Shown piece after piece: positions 1 through 9,036 of a DNA stretch of 64,000 nt. Both the position numbers and the translations under genes were made by a program. The notes below the pieces were generated by a model. That model searched no databases. It was not told where the DNA came from and was given only the letters and a program-made list of their open reading frames with translations. Source of the stretch: Streptomyces hawaiiensis (lineage in GTDB: Bacteria; Actinomycetota; Actinomycetes; Streptomycetales; Streptomycetaceae). How positions within the stretch are numbered: position 1 is the stretch's first letter; each line of letters opens with the position of its first letter. The stretch is taken from the NCBI RefSeq assembly GCF_004803895.1, contig NZ_CP021978.1, forward strand, positions 2,790,001 through 2,854,000, written 5' to 3'.

Positions 1-322
1 GCAGCGGCTCGGCGGTGCCGGAGTAGGCGAGGCCGGTCGGCCGCTCGCCGCGCACCGAGACGATCGGCCCGTCCACGGCCCGGATCACATCCGCGACCGT
101 GATCTCCGAGGCATCCCGGGCCAGCCGGTAGCCGCCGCCCCCGCCGCGCCGGCTGTCGACGACACCGGCGCGCCGCAGATCGCCGAGGATCCCCTCCAGG
201 AACTTGTGGGGGATGTCCTGCGCGGTGGCGACGGCCTCCGCCTTGACCGGCCCCTCCCCCTGCCGGACGGCCAGCTCCACGACCGCTCGTACCGCGTAGT
301 CCGCACGTGCCGAGATCCTCAT
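1..322 (-). CDS. Rrf2-family transcriptional regulator, 3' end outside window
   Basis: Reading from the ATG at 320-322 towards base 1 gives an N-terminus MRISARADYAVRAVVELA, typical of Rrf2 winged-helix regulators, followed by the helix-turn-helix (residues about 25-70, containing IPHKFLEGILGDLRR and a Gly-rich wing GGGGGYRLAR). About 107 codons are visible and the gene runs off the window edge. No cysteine is visible in the part shown, which does not yet cover the whole region where Fe-S type members (IscR, NsrR) carry their three-cysteine cluster, so I cannot say whether it binds a cluster. It is divergent from the beta-galactosidase gene. The target is unknown. Confidence 0.85.
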   Translation of the reverse strand, partial: MRISARADYAVRAVVELAVRQGEGPVKAEAVATAQDIPHKFLEGILGDLRRAGVVDSRRGGGGGYRLARDASEITVADVIRAVDGPIVSVRGERPTGLAYSGTAEPL

Positions 323-352
323 AGGACCATTGTCGCCGTCACCCTGTAGACA

Positions 353-430
353 TTGAGCACACGCACCACCCACCACATGCACCACGCACCACCTCCAGCA
401 CCGCATCACGCACCACGCACCACGCACCGC
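353..430. repeat. imperfect GCACCAC heptamer repeat in a leader region
   Basis: The stretch between the Rrf2 start and the beta-galactosidase start contains about seven imperfect copies of GCACCAC, some in direct tandem (near 380-393 and 405-428). It ends just before the AGGAGG ribosome binding site of the downstream gene, so it would be in the mRNA leader if transcription starts upstream of it. I see no clear -35/-10 pair in the gap. Confidence 0.6.
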
Positions 431-453
431 AAGGCACAACAGGAGGCGCTCCC

Positions 454-3426
454 TTGGAGCTCAGCAGGCGTACCTTCCACGCTCTGGCCGGCACGGCGGC
501 CCTCGGCTTCGCGCTGACCGGCAGCGGGTCGCCGACCTCCGCCAACCCGGCACGCCCCGCGCCCACGGGCCCGCCGCCGCCGGTGCCGAGCGCGGACGGC
601 AGGCCGCACGAGATCGGCTTCGACCACTACTCGCTGCTGGTCGACGGCCGTCGCCTGGTCCTCTGGTCGGGCGAGATGCACCCCTTCCGGCTGCCCAGCC
701 CGTCGCTGTGGCGGGACGTGCTGGAGAAGATGCGCGCCCACGGCTACAACGCCGTCAGCGTCTACGTCGCCTGGAACTACCACTCCCCCGCCCCCGGCCG
801 GTACGACTTCACCGGCGTGCGCGACCTGGACCTTTTCCTGCGGACGGCCGCCGAGACGGGGATGTACGTGATCCTGCGGCCCGGCCCGTACATCAACGCG
901 GAGGTCGACGCCGGCGGCTTCCCCGGCTGGCTGACCGCCACCGAGGGCCGGGCCCGGACCTCCGACCCGACGTACCTGCGCTACGTCGACGAATGGCTGA
1001 CCGCCATCAACGCCATCGTCGCCAAGCACCTGTTCACACGGGGCACGGGCACCGTCCTGCTCTACCAGATCGAGAACGAGTACGACGCGCACGTCGACGA
1101 GCCGTCCGGGCGCGCCTACATGTCGTACCTGTACGAGAAGGTCCGCGCCGACGGCATCGACGTGCCGCTGTTCCACAACGACAAGGGCAGGAACGGCTAC
1201 TGGGCGCCCGGCTCGTTCGGCACCGGCGGTGAGAAGGGGCGCTGGCTGTACGGGTTCGACGGATACCCGGAGCCGGGCGAGGTACCGCCGGACTGGGGGT
1301 CGTTCGGGACCGGCGGCAGGAAGGGCGGGGCCACGGCCAGCCCGAAGACGCCCGGGTTCGTGCCCGAGTTCGGCGGGGGCTGGTTCGACCCGTGGGGCGG
1401 GTCCTGGTTCGACGGCAAGGGGTACGCCGAGGCGCGCCGGACCCGGGACGCGGCGTACGAGCGGCGTTTCTACCTCACCAACCTCGCCAACGGCATCACC
1501 CTGCACAACGTCTACATGACGTACGGCGGCACCTCCTGGGGCTGGCTGCCCGCGCCGGCCGTCTACACCTCCTACGACTACGGCGCCGCGTTCGACGAGG
1601 CCCGCAACGCCACCCCGAAGCTCGCCCCGATGCACCAGATCGGGCAGTTGCTGCGGTTCGTGCCCGACCTCGCCAAGCTGGACCGGGCGAAGACGGTGCG
1701 GGCGGCCGACGAGCGGATCAGGGTCTACCACCTGGCCAACCCCGACACCGGGGCCCACTTCTACGTCCTGCGCAACGACTCCGGCGAGGCGGTCTCCTCG
1801 ACGCTGCCGGACGCCGGGATCGACGTGCCGGTCACCGTCCCGGCCCGGGACGCCAAGCTGATCGCCGCCGGTCTCAGGCTCGGGAAGCGGACGCTGGTGC
1901 ACTCCACCGTGCAGCCCATGGTGAGCCTGACCGCCGGACGGCAGGACATCGCCGTGTTCACGGGCCGCCGGGGCGAGATGGCACAGGTCGTCCTGGAGTG
2001 CGCGGACGAGCCGACGCCCATGCGGCTGGACGCGGAGCCAGCCTGGGCGTACAACCTGGGCAAGCTGAACATCACCGCTCCGCTCGGCGCCGGCGGGCTG
2101 AGCCGGGTGCGGGTCGAGGGCGACGGTGTGGACACGCCGATGCTGGTGCTGTTCGCCGACGACGCGACCGCCCTGCGGCTGTGGCCCTACGAGACCCCGT
2201 CCGGCCCGCTCCTCGTCTACGGCCCCGCCCTGCTGCGCTCGGCCGAGCTGCGCGGCTCCACGGTCCATCTCACCGGCGACACCACCGGGCAGACCGGCCT
2301 GGAGGTGTGGGGGCCGCGCGGGATCACCCACGTCACCTGGAACGGGCGCCCGGTCCCCAGCCGCTTCAGCGCCTCCGGCAGTCTGCTGGCGCTGCGGCCG
2401 CTGCCCGGTGTGGCCCGGCCGGCCCTGCCGGCCCTGGGCCGCTGGCGGCGGCGGAGCGGGAACCCGGAGGCCGAGCCGGACTTCGACGACTCGGCCTGGA
2501 CGACGGCCGACAAGGAGACGACCTTCAGCACCACGCCCGTGCCCGACGGGCAGCCCGTCCTGTTCGCCGACGACTACGGCTTCCACTACGGCGACGTCTG
2601 GTACCGGGGCGAGTGGACGGACGCGGACGGCGTCGAGTCCGTGTCCCTGGCCTACAGCACGGGCACGCAGGGCCTGCTGATGGCCTGGCTGGACGGCGAG
2701 CCGCTGGGCACGCACCGGATGCCGGTTCCCGACAAGGAGCGGGCACGGCAGGGGACGTGGACCGCGAAGGCGGCCTTCGACCTGCCGAAGGAACTGCGGA
2801 AGAGACTGCGGGAGGAGGAGCCCCGGACGCGGCACGTGCTGTCCGTGCTCGTGCGGCGGATGCAGCACGACATGGACGGCGAGGCGCTCGACACGCACAA
2901 GGCCGCACGCGGACTGACCGCTGTCACCTTCGAGGGCGGCTCCCCCGAGGTGACGTGGCGTATCCAGGGCGCCGCCGCGCCGGATCCCGTGCGCGGTCCG
3001 ATGAACAACGGCGGGCTGCACGGGGAGCGCGAGGGCTGGCATCTGCCCGAGTACGACGACAAGGACTGGGAGGACGCTGGACTCCCCCGGGCCGACCGGC
3101 GCCAGGGCGTCGCCTGGTACCGGACGGGCTTCCGGCTGGACGTCGCCCCCGGCGTCGACGCCTCGGTCGGACTCGTCCTCGACGACGACCCGGGTCGGGC
3201 CTACCGCGTCCAGATCTTCCTCAACGGCTGGAACATGGGCCAGTACATCAACGACGTAGGCCCGCAGCACACCTTCGTGCTGCCGAACGGGATCCTGCGC
3301 ACACGGGGGGCCAACACACTGGCGTTGGCGGTGTTGTCCGACGGGACCACACCCTCCGGGCCGCGGGATGTGCGGCTGACGCTGCTGGGCGCCGCGGCCG
3401 GAGGGGTACCCGTGAAACCGGTGTGA
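454..3426 (+). CDS. secreted beta-galactosidase, glycoside hydrolase family 35
   Basis: A 990-residue protein with a twin-arginine signal (SRRTFHALAG followed by a hydrophobic stretch and an Ala/Pro-rich region to about residue 45), so it is probably exported folded by Tat. The GH35 TIM barrel follows at about 55-390: SGEMHPFR, RPGPYINAEVD, the acid/base glutamate in YQIENEY, and the nucleophile glutamate in PEFGGGWFDPWGG. The C-terminal half contains beta-rich accessory regions and jelly-roll-like segments common in large GH35 enzymes. The start is TTG at 454, chosen because AGGAGG lies at 441-446 with 7-base spacing and the signal peptide begins there. It is convergent with the arabinofuranosidase gene (18-base gap). 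Likely role: release of beta-galactosyl residues from plant galactans or arabinogalactan outside the cell. Confidence 0.92.
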   Translation: MELSRRTFHALAGTAALGFALTGSGSPTSANPARPAPTGPPPPVPSADGRPHEIGFDHYSLLVDGRRLVLWSGEMHPFRLPSPSLWRDVLEKMRAHGYNAVSVYVAWNYHSPAPGRYDFTGVRDLDLFLRTAAETGMYVILRPGPYINAEVDAGGFPGWLTATEGRARTSDPTYLRYVDEWLTAINAIVAKHLFTRGTGTVLLYQIENEYDAHVDEPSGRAYMSYLYEKVRADGIDVPLFHNDKGRNGYWAPGSFGTGGEKGRWLYGFDGYPEPGEVPPDWGSFGTGGRKGGATASPKTPGFVPEFGGGWFDPWGGSWFDGKGYAEARRTRDAAYERRFYLTNLANGITLHNVYMTYGGTSWGWLPAPAVYTSYDYGAAFDEARNATPKLAPMHQIGQLLRFVPDLAKLDRAKTVRAADERIRVYHLANPDTGAHFYVLRNDSGEAVSSTLPDAGIDVPVTVPARDAKLIAAGLRLGKRTLVHSTVQPMVSLTAGRQDIAVFTGRRGEMAQVVLECADEPTPMRLDAEPAWAYNLGKLNITAPLGAGGLSRVRVEGDGVDTPMLVLFADDATALRLWPYETPSGPLLVYGPALLRSAELRGSTVHLTGDTTGQTGLEVWGPRGITHVTWNGRPVPSRFSASGSLLALRPLPGVARPALPALGRWRRRSGNPEAEPDFDDSAWTTADKETTFSTTPVPDGQPVLFADDYGFHYGDVWYRGEWTDADGVESVSLAYSTGTQGLLMAWLDGEPLGTHRMPVPDKERARQGTWTAKAAFDLPKELRKRLREEEPRTRHVLSVLVRRMQHDMDGEALDTHKAARGLTAVTFEGGSPEVTWRIQGAAAPDPVRGPMNNGGLHGEREGWHLPEYDDKDWEDAGLPRADRRQGVAWYRTGFRLDVAPGVDASVGLVLDDDPGRAYRVQIFLNGWNMGQYINDVGPQHTFVLPNGILRTRGANTLALAVLSDGTTPSGPRDVRLTLLGAAAGGVPVKPV

Positions 3427-3444
3427 CCGGATCGGCCGGGGCCG

Positions 3445-4959
3445 TCACGCCAGCCGGATCACGTTCCAGGACAGCGGCTCCAGGACGGCGCTCAGTGTGC
3501 CGTCCCGGAGTGCCGTGCCGTCGACCGGGTGGAGGGCGACCCGCTCGGGGTCGTCGAGGGTGTTGCGGGCGTCGGGGTCGGCGTCCGCGAGGGCGCTGTG
3601 CTCGACGACCCGTGTCAGGTCCAGGCCGCTCAGGGCCACTTCGAGCGGCAGGGCGTCGGTGCGGCTGCGGTTGACGGCGAAGACGGTGACGGTGCCGTCC
3701 TCGGCGCGCACGGCGGTGGCGTGCAGCAGGTCGGTCTCGCCGTACTTCTTCGTCTCGTGCTTCGGCGAGTCCACGCGGACGTCCAGGACCTGGCCGCGGC
3801 CGTACCGCGCCGCCTGCGCGAACGGGAAGAACGTGGTCTGCCGCCAGGCCGGGCCGCCGGGCTCGGTCATGATCGGCGCGATGACGTTGACGAGCTGGGC
3901 GAGGCAGGCGACGGTGACGCGGTCGGCGTGCCGGAGCAGGGCGATGAGCAGCGAGCCGAAGACGACCGCGTCCAGCACGCTGTAGTTGTCCTCCAGCAGG
4001 CGCGGGGCCTCGGGCCAGTCGTCCTGCTCGAAGGTCTTGGCGCGGGCCTCCCACTCGGGCAGGTACCAGACGTTCCACTCGTCGAAGGAGAGGTTGATCC
4101 GCTTCTTCGACTTCAGCCGGGCGCCGACGTGGTCGGCGGTCGCGACGACGTTGTCGATGAAGGACTCCATGTCGACGGCGGAGGCCAGGAAGGAGTCGAG
4201 GTCACCGTCCTCGGGCCAGTAGTAGGCGTGCAGCGAGATGTAGTCGACGAGGTCGTACGTCTCCTTGAGGACCGTCGCCTCCCACTCGGCGAAGGTCGGC
4301 ATGGACTGGCTGGAGGAGCCGCAGGCGACGAGTTCGACGCCGGGGTCCAGCTGGCGCATGGCCCGGGCGGTCTCCGCGGCGACCCGGCCGTACTCCTCCG
4401 CCGTCTTGTGGCCGGTCTGCCAGGGGCCGTCCATCTCGTTGCCGAGGCACCACAGCCGGATGCCGAAGGGGTCCTTGTCGCCGTGGGAGACGCGCAGGTC
4501 GGACAGGGCGGTGCCCGCCGTGTGGTTGGCGTACTCCTGGAGTTCGAGGGCCTCGGCGACTCCGCGCGTGCCGAGGTTGACGGCCATCATCGGCTCGGCC
4601 TGGGGGCCGATCTTGCGCAGGAAGTCGATGTACTCGGAGAGGCCGAAGCGGTTGGACTCCGTCGAGTGCCAGGCGAGGTCGAGGCGGCGGGGGCGGTCCT
4701 CGGCGGGGCCGACGGAGTCCTCCCACTTGTAGCCGGAGACGAAGTTGCCGCCGGGGTAACGGACGGCGGTGACGCCGAGTTCGCGGACGAGGTTCAGGAC
4801 GTCCTGGCGGAGGCCCTTGTCGTCGGCGGTGGGGTGCTCGGGTTCGAAGATGCCGGTGTAGACGCAGCGGCCGAGGTGTTCCACGAAGCTGCCGAAGAGG
4901 CGAGGGTTGACCTCGCCGACTGTGAATGCGGGGTCGAGGGTGAAACGGGCGGTGTGCAT
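3445..4959 (-). CDS. abfA: alpha-L-arabinofuranosidase, glycoside hydrolase family 51
   Basis: A 504-residue protein without a signal peptide, the usual size for intracellular GH51 arabinofuranosidases. It opens with the family signature around VNPRLFGSFVEHLGR, has VRYPGGNFVSGY, the acid/base glutamate in CLGNEMDGPWQ, and the nucleophile region SFDEWNVWY. It would hydrolyse alpha-L-arabinofuranosyl ends of short arabino-oligosaccharides after uptake. It is the last gene of a leftward operon after a binding protein and two permeases, with a 93-base gap holding a dispersed GC-rich repeat, which fits import of arabinose-containing oligosaccharides followed by cytoplasmic cleavage. The gene symbol is by family analogy. 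Confidence 0.93.
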   Translation of the reverse strand: MHTARFTLDPAFTVGEVNPRLFGSFVEHLGRCVYTGIFEPEHPTADDKGLRQDVLNLVRELGVTAVRYPGGNFVSGYKWEDSVGPAEDRPRRLDLAWHSTESNRFGLSEYIDFLRKIGPQAEPMMAVNLGTRGVAEALELQEYANHTAGTALSDLRVSHGDKDPFGIRLWCLGNEMDGPWQTGHKTAEEYGRVAAETARAMRQLDPGVELVACGSSSQSMPTFAEWEATVLKETYDLVDYISLHAYYWPEDGDLDSFLASAVDMESFIDNVVATADHVGARLKSKKRINLSFDEWNVWYLPEWEARAKTFEQDDWPEAPRLLEDNYSVLDAVVFGSLLIALLRHADRVTVACLAQLVNVIAPIMTEPGGPAWRQTTFFPFAQAARYGRGQVLDVRVDSPKHETKKYGETDLLHATAVRAEDGTVTVFAVNRSRTDALPLEVALSGLDLTRVVEHSALADADPDARNTLDDPERVALHPVDGTALRDGTLSAVLEPLSWNVIRLA

Positions 4960-4990
4960 GGTCGCCTTTCGGGGTGGGTGGTTCTGTTTC

Positions 4991-5044
4991 AGCGGCGGCT
5001 GCGGGTTTGTGGGGGCTGGTCGCGCAGTTCCCCGCGCCCCTGGG
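4991..5044. repeat. dispersed GC-rich intergenic repeat, copy 1
   Basis: The gap between the permease and arabinofuranosidase genes contains the core CTGGTCGCGCAGTTCCCCG followed by CGCCCCT. The same core recurs at about 54.8 kb (as an inverted pair), in diverged form at 62.70 kb, and related versions occur at 49.4 kb and 19.9 kb. Its position inside an operon suggests a transcript-processing, attenuating or simply mobile-repeat origin. Confidence 0.75.
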
Positions 5045-5052
5045 TTCGTCTA

Positions 5053-5886
5053 CTACTGGCCTGCCAAGCCCGTGTGCGCGACGCCGGCCACTATCTGGCG
5101 TTGGAAGAAGACGAAGACGATGATCAGTGGCAGGCCCGCCATCAGGCCGCCGGCCATGAGCTGGGCCCACTGGATGCCGTAGGAGTTCATGACGGTCGCG
5201 ATGCCGTTCGGCATGGTCATCAGGTCCGGGTTGTTGGTCACCATGTACGGCCAGAGGAAGTTGTTCCACGAGGCGATGAAGGTGAAGATGCCGACCGCGG
5301 CGAGGGAGGGGCGGGAGAGCGGCAGGACGATGGTGAAGAAGACCCGCCAGCGGCCCGCGCCGTCGATGAACGCGGCCTCCTCCAGTTCGCGCGGGATGCC
5401 CTGGAAGAACTTGTAGAGAATGTAGACCATCGCGGCGGGTGCGCACTGCGGCAGGATCATGCCCCAGTAGGTGTCGACCATTCCCATCTGCTGGACCGTG
5501 GTGAACAGGGGGACGCCGAGGACCGCCGGGGAGATCATCAGGCCCGCCATGACCACGCCCATCAGGACGCTCTTGCCCCGGAACTCGGTGCGGGCGAAGC
5601 CGTAGCCGGCGAGGGCGCTCACCAGCAGGACGACGGACGTCACGCAGACCGAGACGACCAGGGAGTTCACGAACCAGTTGGTGATGTTGCCGGACTCGAA
5701 CAGGGCCTTCCAGGCCTGGCCCGTCCAGTCCTCGGGGAGCCAGTGCGGGGGCACCTCGACGGCCTCGGTCTCCGACTTGAGCGAAGTGAACAGGCCCCAG
5801 GCGAACGGGGCGAGGAAGAGGATCGACACGGCCGTACCCAGGAGGGTGAGCAGTATCTGGCTGGGCGTCCACGCCTTGGTGGTCAT
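5053..5886 (-). CDS. carbohydrate ABC transporter permease (MalG-type)
   Basis: A 277-residue integral membrane protein with about six transmembrane segments and the binding-protein-dependent permease motif near residues 180-210 (FIDGAGRWRVFFTIVLPL, the EAA loop that contacts the ATPase). It ends in FQRQIVAGVAHTGLAGQ, typical of the MalG/LacG subfamily. Its ATG overlaps the stop of the other permease by 4 bases, so the two are translationally coupled. No ATPase gene is present in the cluster; Streptomyces sugar importers commonly share the MsiK ATPase, so that is the likely partner. Confidence 0.92.
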   Translation of the reverse strand: MTTKAWTPSQILLTLLGTAVSILFLAPFAWGLFTSLKSETEAVEVPPHWLPEDWTGQAWKALFESGNITNWFVNSLVVSVCVTSVVLLVSALAGYGFARTEFRGKSVLMGVVMAGLMISPAVLGVPLFTTVQQMGMVDTYWGMILPQCAPAAMVYILYKFFQGIPRELEEAAFIDGAGRWRVFFTIVLPLSRPSLAAVGIFTFIASWNNFLWPYMVTNNPDLMTMPNGIATVMNSYGIQWAQLMAGGLMAGLPLIIVFVFFQRQIVAGVAHTGLAGQ

Positions 5887-6821
5887 CGGGCGGTCTCCTC
5901 ACGGTTCCGCAGCAGCCACATCCTCGCGAAGGCGACGGCCGCGATGATCACGAAGAAGATGACGGAGATCGCGGAGGCGTAGCCCACGCGGTAGCTGGTG
6001 AAGCCCTCTTCGAGGGTGTACTGCACGAAGGTGCGGGTCGACCCCTCGGGTCCGGGGAGGAAGTCCGTCATCACGACGGCCTGGTCGAAGATCTGCAGCG
6101 AGGCGAGGACCTGGAGGGCGATGACCAGGCCGGTGATGCTGCGCAGCATCGGCAGGGTGATGTGGACCATGCGGTGCCAGGCGTTCGCGCCGTCCAGCTT
6201 GGCGGCCTCGTAGAGGTGGCCGGGGATGCCCTGGAGGGCGGCGAGGTAGAGCAGGAAGCTGAAGCCGACGGTCCACCACAGGGTCGTGATGACGATGGCG
6301 AGCATCGCGTAGGACTTGTCGGTCAGCCAGGGCGTCTCGGTGCCGAACACGTGGTTGATCATGCCGGTGCCGGGGTTGAACAGCCACTGCCACAGGTTGG
6401 CCGCGACGGTGGACGGCAGCAGGAACGGGGCGAAGAAGCAGAGCCGCCACAGCCACTTGCCGCGTTCGATGTGGTGGGCGAGCATCGCGAGGAGGAAGGC
6501 GAGGACGGTGATGCAGGGGACGACCAGGAGCGTGAAGTACGCGCTGTGGCCGAGGGAGTCCCACACCAGGGGGTCGTTCAGGGCCTCGCGGTAGTTGTCG
6601 AGGCCGACGAAGCTCGCGCCCTCGCCCGTGATGTTGGCGTCGGTGAAGCTGAGGTAGACGCCGCGCAGCAGCGGCCAGATCACGAACAGGGCGAAGAGCA
6701 GCAGGAACGGGGCGACGAACCAGCCGCCGTGCTGGAAGCCCTGCTTGCGGCGGAGGGTGGCGCTGCCGGCGGCGGTCTTCGCGCGTGCGGGGGCGGCGAT
6801 GGTGTGGGCGCTGGCCGCCAT
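5883..6821 (-). CDS. carbohydrate ABC transporter permease (MalF-type)
   Basis: A 312-residue membrane protein. The start is the ATG at 6819-6821, whose bases overlap the binding-protein stop (TGATG), followed by a basic N-terminus and a first membrane segment (GWFVAPFLLLFALFVIWPLL). The EAA loop is at about residues 215-245 (YEAAKLDGANAWHRMVHITLP). The frame stays open far upstream, but that region is the antisense-free coding sequence of the binding protein in another frame, so I reject a longer start. It pairs with the downstream MalG-type permease to form the membrane channel of a sugar importer. Confidence 0.92.
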   Translation of the reverse strand: MAASAHTIAAPARAKTAAGSATLRRKQGFQHGGWFVAPFLLLFALFVIWPLLRGVYLSFTDANITGEGASFVGLDNYREALNDPLVWDSLGHSAYFTLLVVPCITVLAFLLAMLAHHIERGKWLWRLCFFAPFLLPSTVAANLWQWLFNPGTGMINHVFGTETPWLTDKSYAMLAIVITTLWWTVGFSFLLYLAALQGIPGHLYEAAKLDGANAWHRMVHITLPMLRSITGLVIALQVLASLQIFDQAVVMTDFLPGPEGSTRTFVQYTLEEGFTSYRVGYASAISVIFFVIIAAVAFARMWLLRNREETAR

Positions 6822-8176
6822 CAGGCGGCACCTCCTTCTGCGGCTGTCTTCCCGTCCATGGGGTTCTTCGTGGCCAGGAGCTGGGTCAGCGTCTTCTTCA
6901 TGCGGTCGGCCGCGGCCTCCGGCTTGGCGGAGCCCATCGTCGAGGAGACGACGATCGGGCCGACGCGCTGGGCGAGGATGCCGGTGGAGCCCGCGAACCA
7001 CACCTTCGGCTCGGTGGCCTGGTGGTCCATGGCGGAGACGTACTCGCTCTGCGGGTCCAGCTTCTTGTACGCCGCCGTGGACAGGGTGGGTGTGTACGCG
7101 GGGATGTGGCCGCCCGCCGCCCACTGCCGGGCGTGCTGGACGACGTAGGCGGCGAGTCGGTGGGCGGCCTCGTTGGTGGCGCCGCCGCGGTCGGACTGGT
7201 GCGGCAGGACGAAGGAGTGCGACTCGGCGTGGGTGGCCTGCCGGCCGAAGACGGGCGGCAGTGGGGTCGCTCCGTAGTCGAGCTTCGCTCCGGAGTAGAC
7301 GGGGACCGACCAGTTGCCCTCCCAGACGAAGGGGGAGCCGTTGATGAACTGTTCGGCACTGGCCGGGCCCCCGAAGCCCGGGTTGGAGTACCCGTCGGTG
7401 ACGTGCCGGCGCAGGAACTCCAGGACCTGGACGGCCTTGTCGGTGTCGAAGGCGACCTCGGTCTTCGCGGCGTTGAACCAGGTGCCGCCGAGCTGGGTGT
7501 AGAAGGCGACGAAGAACCACCACTGGAAGTTCTGGTCGCTGTTCCACAGGCCGATGGTCTGAAGCCCCTTCTTCGTGGCCCGCTTGGCCTCCTTCAGGAC
7601 GTCGAACCACTCGTCGGTGGAGGTGACGGGCACGATGCGGCCGTCGGAGCCCAGCAGCCCGGCCTTCTTCAGCACGTCCTTGCGGTAGAAGCAGAGCTGG
7701 ACGTGGATGTCGAGCGGGAGGGCGTAGAGCTCGCCGTCGATGACGCCGCGCTTCCACAGGGTGGGGTTGTAGTCCTGCTCCCGTACGCCGTATTCGGCGA
7801 GCAGGCCGACGTCCCAGGGGTCGAGGAGGCGGCCGGGTGCGAAGCCGGTGACGCGGCCCAGGTGCATGACGCCGAGGTCGGGGGCGCGGTTGCCCGCCGC
7901 CGCCATGGCGAGTTTGGTGTAGAAGGGGCTGCCCCACTGGAGCGTGGAATCCTTGACGGCGATGTCCGGGTTGGCCGCACGGAAGGCGTCCAGCATCGCG
8001 ATCATGTTGGAGCCGTCGCCGCCGCTGAAGAGGTTCCAGTAGCGCACCCGTGCGTCGGCACCGGAGGCGAGCGCGTCGGCTCCGGTGCCGAGCGCGGCGA
8101 AGCCGAAGCCGCTCGCGACGGAGAGTCCGCCGAGCCCGCCGAGAAGCTGCCTGCGATTCAGGCCAGGTCGTCCCAT
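6821..8176 (-). CDS. extracellular sugar-binding protein of ABC importer (family 1)
   Basis: A 451-residue exported protein with a twin-arginine-like N-terminus (NRRQLLGGLGGLSVASGFG) and no lipobox cysteine, so it is probably Tat-exported rather than a conventional lipoprotein. The mature part looks like a family 1 solute-binding protein (RVRYWNLFSGGDGSNM, repeated aromatic residues, C-terminal PMDGKTAAEGG). It is the first gene of the leftward operon and lies directly behind a well-formed promoter with TTCGAA boxes. With the GH51 enzyme at the operon end, arabino-oligosaccharides are the likely ligand, but this is inferred from context only. Confidence 0.9.
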   Translation of the reverse strand: MGRPGLNRRQLLGGLGGLSVASGFGFAALGTGADALASGADARVRYWNLFSGGDGSNMIAMLDAFRAANPDIAVKDSTLQWGSPFYTKLAMAAAGNRAPDLGVMHLGRVTGFAPGRLLDPWDVGLLAEYGVREQDYNPTLWKRGVIDGELYALPLDIHVQLCFYRKDVLKKAGLLGSDGRIVPVTSTDEWFDVLKEAKRATKKGLQTIGLWNSDQNFQWWFFVAFYTQLGGTWFNAAKTEVAFDTDKAVQVLEFLRRHVTDGYSNPGFGGPASAEQFINGSPFVWEGNWSVPVYSGAKLDYGATPLPPVFGRQATHAESHSFVLPHQSDRGGATNEAAHRLAAYVVQHARQWAAGGHIPAYTPTLSTAAYKKLDPQSEYVSAMDHQATEPKVWFAGSTGILAQRVGPIVVSSTMGSAKPEAAADRMKKTLTQLLATKNPMDGKTAAEGGAA

Positions 8177-8192
8177 GCCCCGCCCTTACGGT

Positions 8193-8274
8193 CGAAGATC
8201 AAAAACCGTTCGATATTTCGGATGACGCTCGTTACTTCGAACGGGACCGTAAATTCGAAGCGCTTGCGCGTCAA
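8193..8274 (-). promoter_or_regulatory. promoter and putative operator boxes of the sugar-import operon
   Basis: Reading leftwards, TTGACG (8269-8274) and TACGGT (8246-8251) are separated by exactly 17 bases, a good housekeeping promoter. Two TTCGAA palindromes sit at 8254-8259 (inside the spacer) and 8236-8241 (just after the -10), and a CGAAATATCGAA motif lies at 8209-8220. CGAA/TTCG half sites are known operators for sugar regulators such as BxlR in Streptomyces, so repression by a GntR- or LacI-type factor encoded elsewhere is likely. Confidence 0.7.
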
Positions 8275-8424
8275 TGGCCCGGCCCGATTTCGGTCGGGAC
8301 TTTCCGGGCGGGAACGGTCGTTTCCCGTTGAACATCGGACGTCGGATCGCATGACGCGCACACTTTCGGGCGCGTAGTCTCGGACCTCCGACAGGCCGTC
8401 GGCCGGCGGTGAGAAGGGGGAACG

Positions 8425-9036
8425 ATGGACATCGCGGGCGCGCGGATGAGAGCCGCCCGAGTCGCCGCCGCGCTCACGCGCTCACGCAGTGGCTCAGCCA
8501 TGCGTGGCCTGGCCGCCGAGCTCGCCACCGCGGTCCGGAAAAGACCCCTGTACCCCACGGACGTACGGTCGTTGTGCCGGGCGCTGTGCGAGGAGATGAG
8601 CACCCGGCGCGGCGGACGCCCGGTGGAGCTGCGCTTCGAGCGCTTTCCCGACGAGATCGAAGTCACCGGCCTGTGGGTGGAGTTCCACGACTTCGACCTC
8701 GTCATCGTCGAGGAACGGGCCGAGGCCGTACAGCAGCTGGTCATCCTCGGACACGAGCTGTGGCATCTGCACGCGGGGCACCGGCATCACCAGGGGGCGG
8801 GTGCGGCGGCGGCCGACGCGTTCGCCGACCGGCCGGGGTGGAAGGACGTCGCGCTGGCCGTGGCCGCCCGCAACGGCTCCCGGGAACGGGACGAGTCCGA
8901 GGCTGACGCCTTCGGACATCAGCTGGCGGCGCGATGCCGGGCGCTGCTGCCGGGTGGGCGCGGGCCGGACGTACCCCTCGAACCCCTGCAGCGGTCGCTG
9001 GGCTACCGGGGACCGCGAGGAGGTGCGGCGCGGTGA
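8425..9036 (+). CDS. ImmA/IrrE-like metallopeptidase-type protein
   Basis: A 203-residue soluble protein whose centre carries a zinc-peptidase motif, LGHELWHLHAGH (HExxH plus a third His), as in ImmA/IrrE-type proteases that cleave or displace helix-turn-helix repressors. The C-terminal ESEADAFGHQLA matches the conserved acidic third-ligand region of these enzymes. RBS GAAGGGGGA precedes the ATG. Its stop overlaps the GTG of the following membrane gene (GTGA), so the two are coupled. Usually such proteins are adjacent to an XRE-type repressor; none is seen here. The substrate is unknown. Confidence 0.75.
   Translation: MDIAGARMRAARVAAALTRSRSGSAMRGLAAELATAVRKRPLYPTDVRSLCRALCEEMSTRRGGRPVELRFERFPDEIEVTGLWVEFHDFDLVIVEERAEAVQQLVILGHELWHLHAGHRHHQGAGAAAADAFADRPGWKDVALAVAARNGSRERDESEADAFGHQLAARCRALLPGGRGPDVPLEPLQRSLGYRGPRGGAAR

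Noticed and set aside
406..3270. Very long minus-strand open frame opposite the beta-galactosidase
   Set aside because: GC-rich codon third positions create long antisense frames; the translation is His/Arg/Gly-rich with no domain, while the plus strand has clear GH35 motifs.
5883..7937. 684-codon minus frame as one fused permease
   Set aside because: The first part is out of frame with the solute-binding protein and only the last 312 codons from ATG 6821 carry permease sequence.
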